64,000 nt of DNA from Polyangium sp. 6x1 (GCF_029946515.1 NZ_JARZHH010000009.1:1-64000), one strand, 5' to 3'; shown: positions 25,645-34,851, numbered from the stretch's first letter. Notes: generated by a model from the sequence alone, not told the origin. Numbers and translations are program-made.

Positions 25645-26823
25645 CTACGTGCGCAGGCGGTTCTCGTTCTCGAAGCTGATCCCGTTCAGGGAGAGCTGCA
25701 CGTAAAGCCCGATCGCAACCGGCTTGCTGGGGCTGCCCAACCCGATATCGATCGGCTTGATCGGGAACGCGATGTCATCCTCGACCTTGATGATCGCGGT
25801 GAACGCGCCTTCGTCGCTCTTCTCGGGGTTGTCCGTGAAGATGTACCCATCCGGCACGGGAAGGACCGGGGCCCCGCCCGACGTACGCGCCAGCGTCTTG
25901 ACCTTCGCGTCCGGCACGTTGCGCAGGTGATCGATCAGGACCATTCGCGTGGTCCCGTTGCCGCCCGTCCTGCGCTTGTCCCAGTTGAAGTAAAGCACCG
26001 CGGACCGCCGCAGCGCCCGGTAGAGCAGGTTCTCTCCGTTGTAGTCGTGGAAGATCTGCGTCGGCAGAAATGCCCCCATGTCATCCCACAGCCACACCTT
26101 GCCGCTGAGAACATCGGCGTGCGCCTCGGCACTTTGGGCCTGGCTGATCTCGTTTGCCTCGTAACGAATTCGCAGGCCTGCCTCCTGCATCGTGATCGAC
26201 CGGATGAGGAAGTCCTGCTCGTTGTAGGAGTTCTTCGAAGGACGTTGCAGGTTCGTCCAGTTGGTCGTCACCTTGCCGGGATGCGCGCCCATGTACGTCG
26301 TGTCGTCGTCGACGGTGCGGTCAAAGAACTTGTACTCGCCTTTCGGGATACGAACGCAGCAATTTCCCTTGGGTGAACCGACGACAGTGCAGATGATCTC
26401 GCACGTCGAGTAGTAATGGCCCTCCTGGCGAGCCACGTACGGCTGCCCGCGCGCGCTCCACTTGGCCGCGAGCTTCCGCATTCCGTCGTTGGGCGGGACC
26501 ATGTTGGGCGGAAGCCTCGGCTTGCTCTTGGCCTGCGCGCGGGTCTTGCCGATGGCAACCCCGCGCGCGCGGGAGCGAAGTTGGAACGTGCGCAGCTCGT
26601 CGACGGAGACCGTATGGCGGCCGCGCCGCTTCACCGCTTTGACATCGGCCGTGTCAGCCTCGTCGGCCGTGAGCGTGGCGCCCGCGGTCTCGTCGTCATC
26701 ATCCGCGGGGCCGGCGGCGTCGAGCTCGTCCTCGGGTGCGGCCGTCTCATTATTCGCGTCGGTCGCAGCGAGGATGTCGGCGACATCCTGGCCTCTACTA
26801 TTATCGCCATGGTTGATGGTCAT
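25645..26823 (-). CDS. Beta-rich structural protein, candidate major capsid protein, 392 aa
   Basis: A strong site (GGGAGGAGACG) precedes the ATG. Residues 1-70 are acidic and disordered (ETAAPEDELDAAGPADDDD), then a basic stretch, then about 290 residues with many short beta strands: IPKGEYKFFDRT, GKVTTNWTNLQ, EQDFLIRSITMQEAGLRIRY, AVLYFNWDKRR and a C-terminal AIGLYVQLSLNGISFENENR. The size, the strand-rich core and the position among small membrane proteins fit the jelly-roll capsid proteins of tailless phages. I have no sequence match to a named family, so this is a structural guess. A secreted adhesin or enzyme is excluded by the lack of a signal peptide. Confidence 0.55.
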   Translation of the reverse strand: MTINHGDNSRGQDVADILAATDANNETAAPEDELDAAGPADDDDETAGATLTADEADTADVKAVKRRGRHTVSVDELRTFQLRSRARGVAIGKTRAQAKSKPRLPPNMVPPNDGMRKLAAKWSARGQPYVARQEGHYYSTCEIICTVVGSPKGNCCVRIPKGEYKFFDRTVDDDTTYMGAHPGKVTTNWTNLQRPSKNSYNEQDFLIRSITMQEAGLRIRYEANEISQAQSAEAHADVLSGKVWLWDDMGAFLPTQIFHDYNGENLLYRALRRSAVLYFNWDKRRTGGNGTTRMVLIDHLRNVPDAKVKTLARTSGGAPVLPVPDGYIFTDNPEKSDEGAFTAIIKVEDDIAFPIKPIDIGLGSPSKPVAIGLYVQLSLNGISFENENRLRT

Positions 26824-26836
26824 ACTCGTCTCCTCC

Positions 26837-27355
26837 CTACGTAGTCGGCATGGACATCACGGGAATACGTACGTATTCGCCGTTCGGCAACTGGACCCAC
26901 CCCGAGGCGGCTCCGGGCGGCATCTGCCACATCGTGGTCGGCCCCTCGGTGCCTCTCTGAGGGCCCCTGGGGGACGGCGGGAGCGGCGGAGTGGGCTGCG
27001 TCTGTGGAGTCTTTGCCTGCGCCTGCTTCGACTGCAATGCATACCCGCTCGCAAACAGAGCGCCCCCCACGGCAAGCACTGCACCCGCATACGGATTGCC
27101 GCGCTTCCGGAGGAGGTAGCCGATCGCAATGACGCCGAGAGGCAAGAGCCACCAGCGCTCTTTCACCTCCTTGCTGTTCTTGAGATCCTCCAGGTTCGCG
27201 AGCAGCGCCACCACAGCGCCCGCGCCTGCGATAAGCAATACGCCCTTCCCAGCGCGGTCGACGAAGCGTCTGATACGTCGCCTCTTCGATCGCCCCCGGG
27301 GGACCGCCACGAGGGATCGGTCCACCCGGACGGCCTTCCTCTGTTTCTCTGCCAT
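26837..27355 (-). CDS. Membrane protein, 172 aa
   Basis: The ribosome site CGGAGG precedes the ATG. A basic N-terminus (RGRSKRRRIRRF) is followed by three hydrophobic spans (GVLLIAGAGAVVALLANL, WWLLPLGVIAIGYLL, YAGAVLAVGGALFASGYAL). A Pro/Gln-rich tail ends in WQMPPGAASGWVQLPNGEYV. No family recognised. It stops 13 bases before the capsid candidate. Probably a virion or envelope membrane protein of the element. Confidence 0.65.
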   Translation of the reverse strand: MAEKQRKAVRVDRSLVAVPRGRSKRRRIRRFVDRAGKGVLLIAGAGAVVALLANLEDLKNSKEVKERWWLLPLGVIAIGYLLRKRGNPYAGAVLAVGGALFASGYALQSKQAQAKTPQTQPTPPLPPSPRGPQRGTEGPTTMWQMPPGAASGWVQLPNGEYVRIPVMSMPTT

Positions 27356-27358
27356 GGT

Positions 27359-28195
27359 TCACGACCTCCGTTGTTTGAGCAGAAAGTACGCCCCCACCAG
27401 AACGAGGGCGAGCGTAGTCATTGAAGTCGCGGCGCGTGCCGTCTCCCGAGCGAATTCCTTCGCCCCTTCGAATGGGCTTGGCAGCGGACGGCCCTGCATC
27501 GTTGCGAGCCTTTTTTGGTCATCCTCCAACTGCATTAGCAGCGAGCGCTCCTCATTGCTGAATGCCAGTTCGTGCCCGACCGCGCGCTCGCGCTCGATAT
27601 GCAAGGTCAAGACCTGAATCGCGAAGGCCTGAGTCGAAAGGAGCCGCTTCGTGATCTCGTCGTCGAAGTTGACCCTCACGGCGGCATGCGCGCCCAGAAA
27701 GACGGCGGCGAGCGTGCATAGCGCAGCCAGAGCCACGACGACGACGGTGACGACGACGCCGGTGTCGGTCACTCCCGTTGCGACGGCGGGGTTTCCTTCG
27801 TCGGTCTGCGCATCGGAGACGGCGCGAAGACCGCTCGGCGATAGAAGTACGAGCGTCCGTGCAATAGCGGCCCCCGCAGCGTTACGCTCGTCATCACTGT
27901 AAAGCTCCGGCCGAAGATCTCCAAGCTCGAACTCGCGGTACGAGATGGGCGCGATCCTGAGCGATAGCAGCACGAGTGCACGAAACTGGCGCACGCGCGA
28001 CTTTGGGTCGAGCTTCATCCAATCGCCGCGCATCGCCGTCACAAGTGCTGCATATGACGCGCCATCCAGGTCTGACTCTCGATGGAACCATCGAAAGAAC
28101 GGCAGACTTCCGTCCCCTTTTGGCGCTGGTGCAGGAGCGGGTGCAGGCTTGGATCGCCACCACTGCCACCACCACAACGGAAGAAAGATCGGCAC
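27359..28195 (-). CDS. Membrane protein with two spans, 278 aa
   Basis: GTG start. The N-terminus is aromatic and Pro-rich (LPLWWWQWWRSKPAPAPAPA), then a soluble helical part. A long span VVVTVVVVALAALCTLAAVF lies at about 150-170. A helical stalk (LLSTQAFAIQVLTLHIERE) and a C-terminal span LALVLVGAYFLLKQRRS with a positive end follow. Not recognised. It is separated by three bases from the next membrane protein gene. The stalk between two spans could form an oligomer in an internal membrane. Confidence 0.65.
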   Translation of the reverse strand: MPIFLPLWWWQWWRSKPAPAPAPAPKGDGSLPFFRWFHRESDLDGASYAALVTAMRGDWMKLDPKSRVRQFRALVLLSLRIAPISYREFELGDLRPELYSDDERNAAGAAIARTLVLLSPSGLRAVSDAQTDEGNPAVATGVTDTGVVVTVVVVALAALCTLAAVFLGAHAAVRVNFDDEITKRLLSTQAFAIQVLTLHIERERAVGHELAFSNEERSLLMQLEDDQKRLATMQGRPLPSPFEGAKEFARETARAATSMTTLALVLVGAYFLLKQRRS

Positions 28196-28219
28196 GGCAC
28201 CAGCTCCTTTCGCGAGTCC

Positions 28220-31200
28220 TCAGGAGAACACGAACCCGGCGCCAATCAATGCAATGATAGGCAGCAAGCTCGGCTCGTTGGTTTGCGCGGCGTGCGAGGG
28301 GTTGTTATCCCAGACGACGACCGGAGGCCCGTCGGGAAGGTTGGGCATATCGGGCGGCCAGGGTTGCGGTTGCTGCGGCGTCCCACCCCACGGCGGCGGT
28401 TGCTGCGGCTGCTGCGGTGCATTGGGCCACGGTTGCGGCTGCGGCTGCTGTGGCGTGCTCGGCCACGGTTGCGGCTGCGATTGCTGCTGCGGCTGGCCGG
28501 CTTTATACTGGGATTCGAGCCAGCGAACCTCGTTCGCGCGGGCGAGGAACGCTGCCGCGGCGATAGGAAAGCCATAGCTCTGATAATACTTGCCCGCCGC
28601 GTCCAAGTAGTCAGGGGTTCCGAGGAGTTGCTGCCTCACGGCCTGCTGCGTTTCCGCTGGCATGTGGTGGTCGAGAGTCGTCCTGACCATGAGCAGGATG
28701 TACGCCCTCGACCGGAACCAGCTACCCGTGACCGGAAACCCATTCCGCCCGCAATGGTATGCCATCACTTCGAGCTTGAAGCGCTCGAGCTCGGATCGCA
28801 TGATGGCGCGCACGGCTTGCTGGTCGTTTGTCGACATGTGACCATCGACCTGCATCCGGTCCCCCCACAAGCTGGCCGACCTGTATCGGAGCGCCTGGGC
28901 ACAAAGCGGGAGGTTACATTGCTCCATCTGAACGGCGAGCACGTCGAGCCGCATCGGGTCGGCCTCTGTTGCGAGGACTTGCCGCACGGCTTCCTTCTGG
29001 CTCTCGGTCAAGGCCTGATCGAGCGGAAAGCTATCGTTGACACCCGCCGTGTCTCTGAATTGTGCTTGCGGCGCTTGCTGCGGGAGCAGAATGGATTGGA
29101 GCCATGGCGGGAGCTGTATGCCGCCGGGGAGCGGGAAGGGCGATTGCGGTCCTCCCTGCGCAGGCGGTGCGGTCGAGGGCTGCGAAGGCTGCGCAGGCGG
29201 TGCGGTCGAGGACTGCGAAGGCTGGCCGAAGCCTGGCAGCCCCGGGAAGTTCGGGAGTTGGAACCCAGCCGGGAACGGGAAGCCGGCCGGGAATTGCGGT
29301 CCACTCGGCGTCGGCGATCCCTGCCCAGAGGGCGAGGGCTGGGGCGCGGGCGCCGAACCCTGGCCGGAAGGCGACGGCTGCGGCTGGGGCTGCGGTGCCG
29401 CGGGGGGCTGCGTCGGAAACCCGAGCCCGCCGGGGAACTGAAAGCCGCCGGGGAGCTGTGGCGACGGCGCTGGAGTTGACTGCTGTTGCGGTGCCGGTTG
29501 TTGCGGTATTGGTGGCGGGGGCGGTTGCTGCGCTGGGGGCGGCAGTTGTTGCTGTTGTAGCCCCATCACCTCCACCTCGTAGAGGGCCCGGTACGTCGGT
29601 TCATCGAGCTCGCCATCGAGGCGCAACATTCGAGTAGGCCAGCGTCGGTTCCACCAGAACTGGAACGACTGGAGCGCCATTTTCGTGCGAGGATTCCAGC
29701 TATTCGTAATGTCCAGCGCCGAATTGTTGTAAAGCATGCCGTAATCCCGGGGGTTCGCCTCACCATACCGCACGCTCCAATGCGCGAGCATGAACTGCAC
29801 GTTCCCGATCAATCCGGGATCCATCGTCGTGTTTTTCCCGGGGCCAGGCAGACCCGGGGCGGTGTCGAGGCCCGGGGTGGGCGTCGGCGCGGGCGCGGGC
29901 GTGTTGGTGCTCGGAACCGGCGCCGGTGTGTTGGCACTCGGGGCCGACGGGGTATTGGTGCTCGCGACCGGTGCAGTCGCCCCATTGACCGGCTGCGCGG
30001 CATTGCTAGGAGGCCACGCATCGGGGACGCCGAGCTCCTCGCCCGGCGTCAGGGACTTCCAGTTGTTCTTCTCCTTGTTGAGCGGCTTGTGCGGGTTGGC
30101 GGACCTGAGCTCGCTCCACCAGTTGCGGTCGACGGCACCGAGTTTCTCGGCGATAGCCCTCGGGAAGTCGCCGCTCTGCACGACGTACTTCCGCGACGTG
30201 GTCAACGGCGCTCCGGTCTCTCCTCTCGCGTATTGCAACCACCCGGGCGGGATGTTCCAGATCGGGGAGCTGTCCGCGGACTTTTGCGGGTTTGCTGCCA
30301 GCAGTTCTTGGACGCGCTCGACCTTTCCCGTAAGGTTCTTCGTGATGCCGTAGGGCGTTTGGTTGGGAGACGCGTGATAGGTTCCCGTCGCGGCATCCAC
30401 GCCCGAAACGTCCCGAGCCGTACTGGCGTCTCCGGTCACGAGCCGCAATACCCTCGGATCGAGGTCCTTCATCCCTGGCATATCCCGGAGGACCGACGCG
30501 ATATAATCGTCCTTCAGCGGGAGGACCGAGAGATGGGCCGCTGGCGCCGGTCTCTCGGCCACAGGCGCGCCGGTGTCGTCGTATTCCTCGACCGGCTCCT
30601 CGCTCGGAAGATCGGGTTCGTCGGGCGGAGCCACATCGATCGGAGGTTCCGACGGAGGCCGTGACGGAGAGGGCGCGGGCGCTCGCGTCGCGGCGGCGGG
30701 CAAGGCACGCGTCGTAGTGGCTGGAGGGGAAGAGCCAGGCGACTTGGGCGCGGGAAACCTAACGCGGGGCGCGCTGCTCGGCGAGGGCGGTGAGCTTTGC
30801 GCGCGCTGCGAGGCAAGCGTGCCAGCGTCGCGCCTGCGCTTGTACTCTGCCGGGCGATAAACCCGCAGCTTGGCCTCCTCGGCGAATACCGGGTTCCCGG
30901 TCTTGCGCGTCTGCGCTTCACCCTCCGCGAGGATCCTTTGTTCGTGCTTCGTTAATCGCTTCTGCTTCGGGGGCCGCGCCTCCGGCTTGCGCGCGGTCGC
31001 ACCCCGGACGGCCGATTCGATCAGCGTGCCGCCGAGCTGCCCGATGCCGGCGCCGATTTTCGCCCCGGCGGGCCCAAACAGGCTCCCGAGCCCCGTGCCA
31101 GCGAGGGTTCCGAGACTTCCACCGATGCCACCGCCCCCGCTGCCACCTCCGCCAAAAACCGAGGACAGGACTTGCGTGAAGTCACCGGTCTCCTCGACGG

Positions 31201-31276
31201 GGGCCGCCGCGTCCCCGTAAGGATTCTCGTCCCACGGGGCGCCAGTGTCGAATGATAGAGTGATCGCTCGTGACAT
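28220..31276 (-). CDS. Very large LysM and peptidoglycan-binding structural protein, 1018 aa
   Basis: The start at 31276 overlaps the ATPase stop by one base (TAATG). Order: a Gly-rich N-terminus (about 30-100), a basic linker, Pro/Ala-rich spacers, a LysM-like domain at about 360-425 (YVVQSGDFPRAIAEKLGAVD, SLTPGEELGVPDAW), a peptidoglycan-binding-like domain at about 490-570 (NPRTKMALQSFQFWWNRRWP, LDGELDEPTYRALYE), a long Gln/Pro-rich region (570-740), a helical domain, and a C-terminal hydrophobic tail SLLPIIALIGAGFVF. It lies among membrane protein genes, so a cell-wall-penetrating or spike-like virion protein is reasonable. No tape-measure coiled coil is seen. Confidence 0.65.
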   Translation of the reverse strand: MSRAITLSFDTGAPWDENPYGDAAAPVEETGDFTQVLSSVFGGGGSGGGGIGGSLGTLAGTGLGSLFGPAGAKIGAGIGQLGGTLIESAVRGATARKPEARPPKQKRLTKHEQRILAEGEAQTRKTGNPVFAEEAKLRVYRPAEYKRRRDAGTLASQRAQSSPPSPSSAPRVRFPAPKSPGSSPPATTTRALPAAATRAPAPSPSRPPSEPPIDVAPPDEPDLPSEEPVEEYDDTGAPVAERPAPAAHLSVLPLKDDYIASVLRDMPGMKDLDPRVLRLVTGDASTARDVSGVDAATGTYHASPNQTPYGITKNLTGKVERVQELLAANPQKSADSSPIWNIPPGWLQYARGETGAPLTTSRKYVVQSGDFPRAIAEKLGAVDRNWWSELRSANPHKPLNKEKNNWKSLTPGEELGVPDAWPPSNAAQPVNGATAPVASTNTPSAPSANTPAPVPSTNTPAPAPTPTPGLDTAPGLPGPGKNTTMDPGLIGNVQFMLAHWSVRYGEANPRDYGMLYNNSALDITNSWNPRTKMALQSFQFWWNRRWPTRMLRLDGELDEPTYRALYEVEVMGLQQQQLPPPAQQPPPPPIPQQPAPQQQSTPAPSPQLPGGFQFPGGLGFPTQPPAAPQPQPQPSPSGQGSAPAPQPSPSGQGSPTPSGPQFPAGFPFPAGFQLPNFPGLPGFGQPSQSSTAPPAQPSQPSTAPPAQGGPQSPFPLPGGIQLPPWLQSILLPQQAPQAQFRDTAGVNDSFPLDQALTESQKEAVRQVLATEADPMRLDVLAVQMEQCNLPLCAQALRYRSASLWGDRMQVDGHMSTNDQQAVRAIMRSELERFKLEVMAYHCGRNGFPVTGSWFRSRAYILLMVRTTLDHHMPAETQQAVRQQLLGTPDYLDAAGKYYQSYGFPIAAAAFLARANEVRWLESQYKAGQPQQQSQPQPWPSTPQQPQPQPWPNAPQQPQQPPPWGGTPQQPQPWPPDMPNLPDGPPVVVWDNNPSHAAQTNEPSLLPIIALIGAGFVFS

Positions 31277-32031
31277 TATGCATCCGCTCCCTTCTCGGTT
31301 TGCGACGTCGTCGACGCTTTGGGCCGCTTCACGCTGCGCGGACAGAGAGTCCAACGACACTTCGTGACCTTGATACGGTTTGGCTTCACGATGACCGTGG
31401 CATCGGCGTCGTACTCGTTCCCCACGGGTCCAGCGAACCGGCCGGCTTTATTGAAGTGGGATACGACGAGCACCGTCGGAGCCAAGCTGGACACCGCATC
31501 GAGTAGCTCCGTTTGTTCGGCGTAGTTGCGCGCCCACCGCTGCAAGGAATCGATGACGATCACGGCAGCGTCTCGCGGCACGACTTGCAGCGCGTCACGA
31601 AAGCTTGCGTCTGCGCCGGCTCTCCCACGCTGGCGGCTCACGAGACGAATCCGCTGCGTAGACGAGCCTGTCCTCGGGAAGAGCTCGCGCACGATGTCCC
31701 GGTTTTGCTCGGCGTCGAGCCAGTACGCGAGGCTGTCCAGGCGTTCGGCCATCTGCGCCGCGAGCTCCGCACAGAGGGTCGACTTGCCCGACCCCGGAAT
31801 ACCGCCGACGAGAATCGTCATACCCAGTACGACGCCCTCCATCGCCTGCGAGATGACCGCCGGAAACTGCCTCGGCCTAAGCGGAGTGCCGCCATCCAGA
31901 GTGTCGACGACAATGCCGGGCGGCGGTCTGATCGGTATTGGCTCCCACACGTATGCCCCACACGCGCAGAACCCACCGCAGATCTCGGGCCGGCGCCGAT
32001 GACAAACGGCGCAACGGAGAGGCGTTTCCAT
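31276..32031 (-). CDS. RadA/RecA-like ATPase with zinc-binding N-terminus, 251 aa
   Basis: Five Cys (7, 10, 18, 22, 24: CAVCHRRRPEICGGFCACG) form a likely zinc ribbon. Walker A GGIPGSGKST lies at 76-85 and Walker B AAVIVIDSLQ has Asp160. ILVGG, AYWLDAEQ and TVLVVSHFNKAG match the RadA/Sms branch of RecA-fold ATPases, but the protein lacks the Lon-like C-terminal domain and is about half the length of housekeeping RadA. The start is the ATG at 32031, chosen because the family begins at the zinc ribbon. Possible roles are DNA handling during replication or packaging of the element. It is not a terminase. Confidence 0.75.
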   Translation of the reverse strand: METPLRCAVCHRRRPEICGGFCACGAYVWEPIPIRPPPGIVVDTLDGGTPLRPRQFPAVISQAMEGVVLGMTILVGGIPGSGKSTLCAELAAQMAERLDSLAYWLDAEQNRDIVRELFPRTGSSTQRIRLVSRQRGRAGADASFRDALQVVPRDAAVIVIDSLQRWARNYAEQTELLDAVSSLAPTVLVVSHFNKAGRFAGPVGNEYDADATVIVKPNRIKVTKCRWTLCPRSVKRPKASTTSQTEKGADA

Positions 32032-32039
32032 GAGCCCCC

Positions 32040-32501
32040 TTACCAGTAGTTGGTGACCGCTCTCCAGGCGGGCGGGATATCGTTGATGCCCGAATTGAGA
32101 ACCGTCGGATCGGCGCGACGCCACTGCCCGCCGATCAGCACTTCGGCAAGAACGTGCGGAAAGTCCTCGGCTGGGCGAACCGGGTAGATTCGCGCTCGAA
32201 TGCCGCAGGCACGGCAGAGCGCCACGAAAACTCGAGCCTTCGCGTCGCAATCGCCGAAGCCACGTAGGAGGGTCACCGTCGAGTCTTCGAGGACCTCGCG
32301 CTTGGGGTCGCGAACGTAGTCGATGGCGTACTGACAAAACCGAAGGATCGCGGCTGGGCGCTCCGCCAGAGGCAGTTTGTTGAACACTGCCGCCCAACGC
32401 TGGACCTCGTGCTGCCACACATCCGCCGCGCCCGCCTCGGCCATGAAACGGGCCTTGGCGAGATTGGAGGGAAAGTGAACGATGCCCATCCGCACGCTCA
32501 T
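32040..32501 (-). CDS. Transglutaminase-like (papain-fold) protein, 153 aa
   Basis: The catalytic triad can be read as Cys85 in GFGDCDAKARVFVAL, His116 in DFPHVLAEV and Asp131 in WRRADPTV, the arrangement of the transglutaminase-like superfamily. The N-terminal 80 residues are helical. No signal peptide. The ATG overlaps the stop of the 607-residue gene by four bases, and the RadA-like gene follows after eight bases. In a virus-like element it could process or cross-link particle proteins; protease action is equally possible. Confidence 0.75.
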   Translation of the reverse strand: MSVRMGIVHFPSNLAKARFMAEAGAADVWQHEVQRWAAVFNKLPLAERPAAILRFCQYAIDYVRDPKREVLEDSTVTLLRGFGDCDAKARVFVALCRACGIRARIYPVRPAEDFPHVLAEVLIGGQWRRADPTVLNSGINDIPPAWRAVTNYW

Positions 32502-34321
32502 GACAAACCCCCTCCTCCGGGCTTGCCCATCAAGGCGCGCAGTATCGGGCGGAGTTCTTCGGGAAGCGTCGTTTCGAACTCCGAGTCAGCCGCAGCCATG
32601 GCGATCACTCCTGGCATGGCGACCGTCGAGCCGTCTTCGGGAAGGTCGCCGTCCGCGTCGTCGTCGTCGTCGTCTTCCTCCTCGTCCGGTACCAATGGCT
32701 CCGCGGCAGGGGCCGGAGGCGGGACCCCATAGGGGTTGGATTGCAGCGTCGACAGGTAGAGCGCAAAGGCAGTGGCCATATCGACAGGAGGTACAACCGG
32801 CATGCCCGTCAGGGGGCGCTGCATCGGGTGCAGTGCCGGAAACCCTGGAGGCTGCACGAGCGGGGTAGCGACGGCCATTGCGCTGGGGTCCTGCGCAAGC
32901 GGATTGGACGGCTGGGACGCATGCAGATTCGCCAACATCGCCCGGAGCGAGGCGAACGGATCGAACTCCTCCTGGGCCCTGGTGAACCCATCGTCGGCCG
33001 CGTCGGCCATGGCCGGCTCCTCGTCGGCCACGGCCGGCTCTGCCACAACGGGCATCGGCGCAGCGGCGAGTTCCTCGTCGGCCACGGCCGGCTCCGCCAT
33101 GACGGCAACCGTCGATGAAAGGACGGCGAGCTCCTCGTCGGCCGCCACGTGCCCGGCAACCGTCGGCGCGGAAGCCGCTGCGGGGGGCGGTGCCGGCGTG
33201 GCGGGCGCCTCGTGAGGCGTTGTCGAAGTGGGAGCGGTTTGCGGCACCACCGGGGATGCGCTGGCCGCAGCCGGCCGGGACGCGGACGGCGGCGCGGACG
33301 GACGCGCCGGAGGTACCACCGGATGGCTGCCCATGGTTTGCGCATAAGCGGCAGCCCATGCCTGGTATGCTGGATGCATCATCCCATATAAGTGGGCGGG
33401 TAGGTACGGCCAGGGCCACGGGGGAAACGCGGCAGGGTAACCTGGGGGGGTCGTCGTCGGCGGCTGGGACTTTCGCTGCTTCCGGGGCCGAGCCGGGGCC
33501 GACTGCGTTGCAGGCTGCGGTCCGAATGAAGTCGGCGTTGGTGCCGGCGCAGCGTTCGTCGGCGCAGCGCTCGCCTTCATGGTCATGAAGGTTTTGATCA
33601 GGCTCGCAAGTTCGCCGAGGTCGTCGGACTTGCTCGTTCCGCCACTCCCGAGCATTTCTTTGGTGAACTCGACCCCTTGCATGAACTTCTTGAAGTCTCC
33701 ACCCCCGCCCGTGAGAGATTGCAACAGGGGTACGGTCTCGCGCAGCAATTCGAGCGGGTTCTGCGCCTGCCGCTCCAGTAACCGGTCCAGCAACTTACTC
33801 ACCAGCACGGTCTGGACGTTGGATCCGCCATCTTGTTTACTATCGACCAACAACTTCAGGACCGCAGTCTGCACGGCGGCGTTGCTCTCGAACATGACGC
33901 GCATCATGGCGATCATTTCGCTCCCGCCCGTGCCTGGATAGGGCGACGGTGCAGTATAATAGCCTTGCGGCGCGTGTGCGGGGCTCGGCGGAGGCGCCGG
34001 GGGGACGTCCACAAACGGCTTCGACGGCCCAGGGAAGCGCATCCTATCGGAATAGGCCTGGAATTGATGCGTCTTTTGATCTTGCGCAACGAGTTGATAC
34101 TCGCCACCGCCATACATGTCGACGATCTGCTCATAGGTCCGAAGCTCCGACCCTTTGAAGGTCTTTGGGCAGACCTCCATTTTTCCGTCAGGCCCCCACC
34201 GACGGATCTGAATAAGGTCGAACTTACGCCTATCAGGGCCCGTCGCCGTTTCCGGGCGTGGAAATAGCGGGTGCCCCCCAGCGTCGGACGCGCCGGGCGC
34301 GTCGGAATCCGGGCTGCTCAT
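32498..34321 (-). CDS. Pro/Ala-rich protein, 607 aa
   Basis: The start is fixed by an AGGAGGGG site seven bases before the ATG at 34321; the frame is open further upstream without family signal. Residues 25-90 are a small folded domain (FDLIQIRRWGPDGKMEV, IVDMYGGGEYQLVAQDQKT), followed by a helical part (MMRVMFESNAAVQTAVLKLL, FKKFMQGVEFTKEMLG). The rest is low-complexity Pro/Ala with acidic repeats (EPAVADEE copies) and a DDDDDD run. It heads the minus-strand block. Not recognised. The small N-terminal domain could bind DNA or a capsid partner. Confidence 0.65.
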   Translation of the reverse strand: MSSPDSDAPGASDAGGHPLFPRPETATGPDRRKFDLIQIRRWGPDGKMEVCPKTFKGSELRTYEQIVDMYGGGEYQLVAQDQKTHQFQAYSDRMRFPGPSKPFVDVPPAPPPSPAHAPQGYYTAPSPYPGTGGSEMIAMMRVMFESNAAVQTAVLKLLVDSKQDGGSNVQTVLVSKLLDRLLERQAQNPLELLRETVPLLQSLTGGGGDFKKFMQGVEFTKEMLGSGGTSKSDDLGELASLIKTFMTMKASAAPTNAAPAPTPTSFGPQPATQSAPARPRKQRKSQPPTTTPPGYPAAFPPWPWPYLPAHLYGMMHPAYQAWAAAYAQTMGSHPVVPPARPSAPPSASRPAAASASPVVPQTAPTSTTPHEAPATPAPPPAAASAPTVAGHVAADEELAVLSSTVAVMAEPAVADEELAAAPMPVVAEPAVADEEPAMADAADDGFTRAQEEFDPFASLRAMLANLHASQPSNPLAQDPSAMAVATPLVQPPGFPALHPMQRPLTGMPVVPPVDMATAFALYLSTLQSNPYGVPPPAPAAEPLVPDEEEDDDDDDADGDLPEDGSTVAMPGVIAMAAADSEFETTLPEELRPILRALMGKPGGGGLS

Positions 34322-34581
34322 ACTCGCCCCTCCTAGCTGCGGCGATGTTGAACCTTGGCAACTCGGCTCTGCAACGGTTTTTTCAGGGAGACAGTCGAAT
34401 TCACCGGACGAACGCAATGGGGCCATTCCAAACCGATCGCTAAGTGCCGAAAGCGGCAATGGATTTCCCACCGTGAGCGATGGTCTGGCGTACGGACGAT
34501 CCTCTACTGCGTCAACGTTCAGTGTCCGTGCGGACCACGACGCCACACGAGCGCGGCGTACAGCTCATCCCATGGATATCC

Positions 34582-34851
34582 TTATGCTTCTTCACGCGAC
34601 GGGCTCGCGCGTCGATGCACGCGCTTGTTCTGGGAAGACGAACCGGTGGGCGTCGTGCAAACCTCGTAAGGTTTGCCGTGGTACTGGCAGCGGACTCGCC
34701 TGAGATCCGCCACGTGGGGCCGGAGAACAGCCGCGTTTGGGGCCACTCTGACCTCATTCAGCCCCAGCTCGCGCCGTAGCTCCGAGGTGGCGACGGCCTG
34801 GTCCCGATGGCGGGGCCTGCCTGGATGGGTCCCCTGCGTGCTGTACACCAC
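34582..34851 (-). CDS. Possible small basic protein, 89 aa
   Basis: GTG start with a weak GAAGG site. Codon use is GC3-rich, which favours coding. The sequence is basic with VATSELRRELGLNEVRVAP, then LRPHVADLRRVRCQYHGK and a polar tail SSSQNKRVHRR. It could be a small DNA- or RNA-binding regulator of the element, but no family is recognised, and opposite-strand frames are also open. Confidence 0.35.
   Translation of the reverse strand: MVYSTQGTHPGRPRHRDQAVATSELRRELGLNEVRVAPNAAVLRPHVADLRRVRCQYHGKPYEVCTTPTGSSSQNKRVHRRASPSREEA

Noticed and set aside
31276-32031. Housekeeping RadA or a phage packaging terminase
   Set aside because: It is about half the length of RadA and lacks the Lon-like domain; terminase nuclease and ATPase hallmarks are absent.
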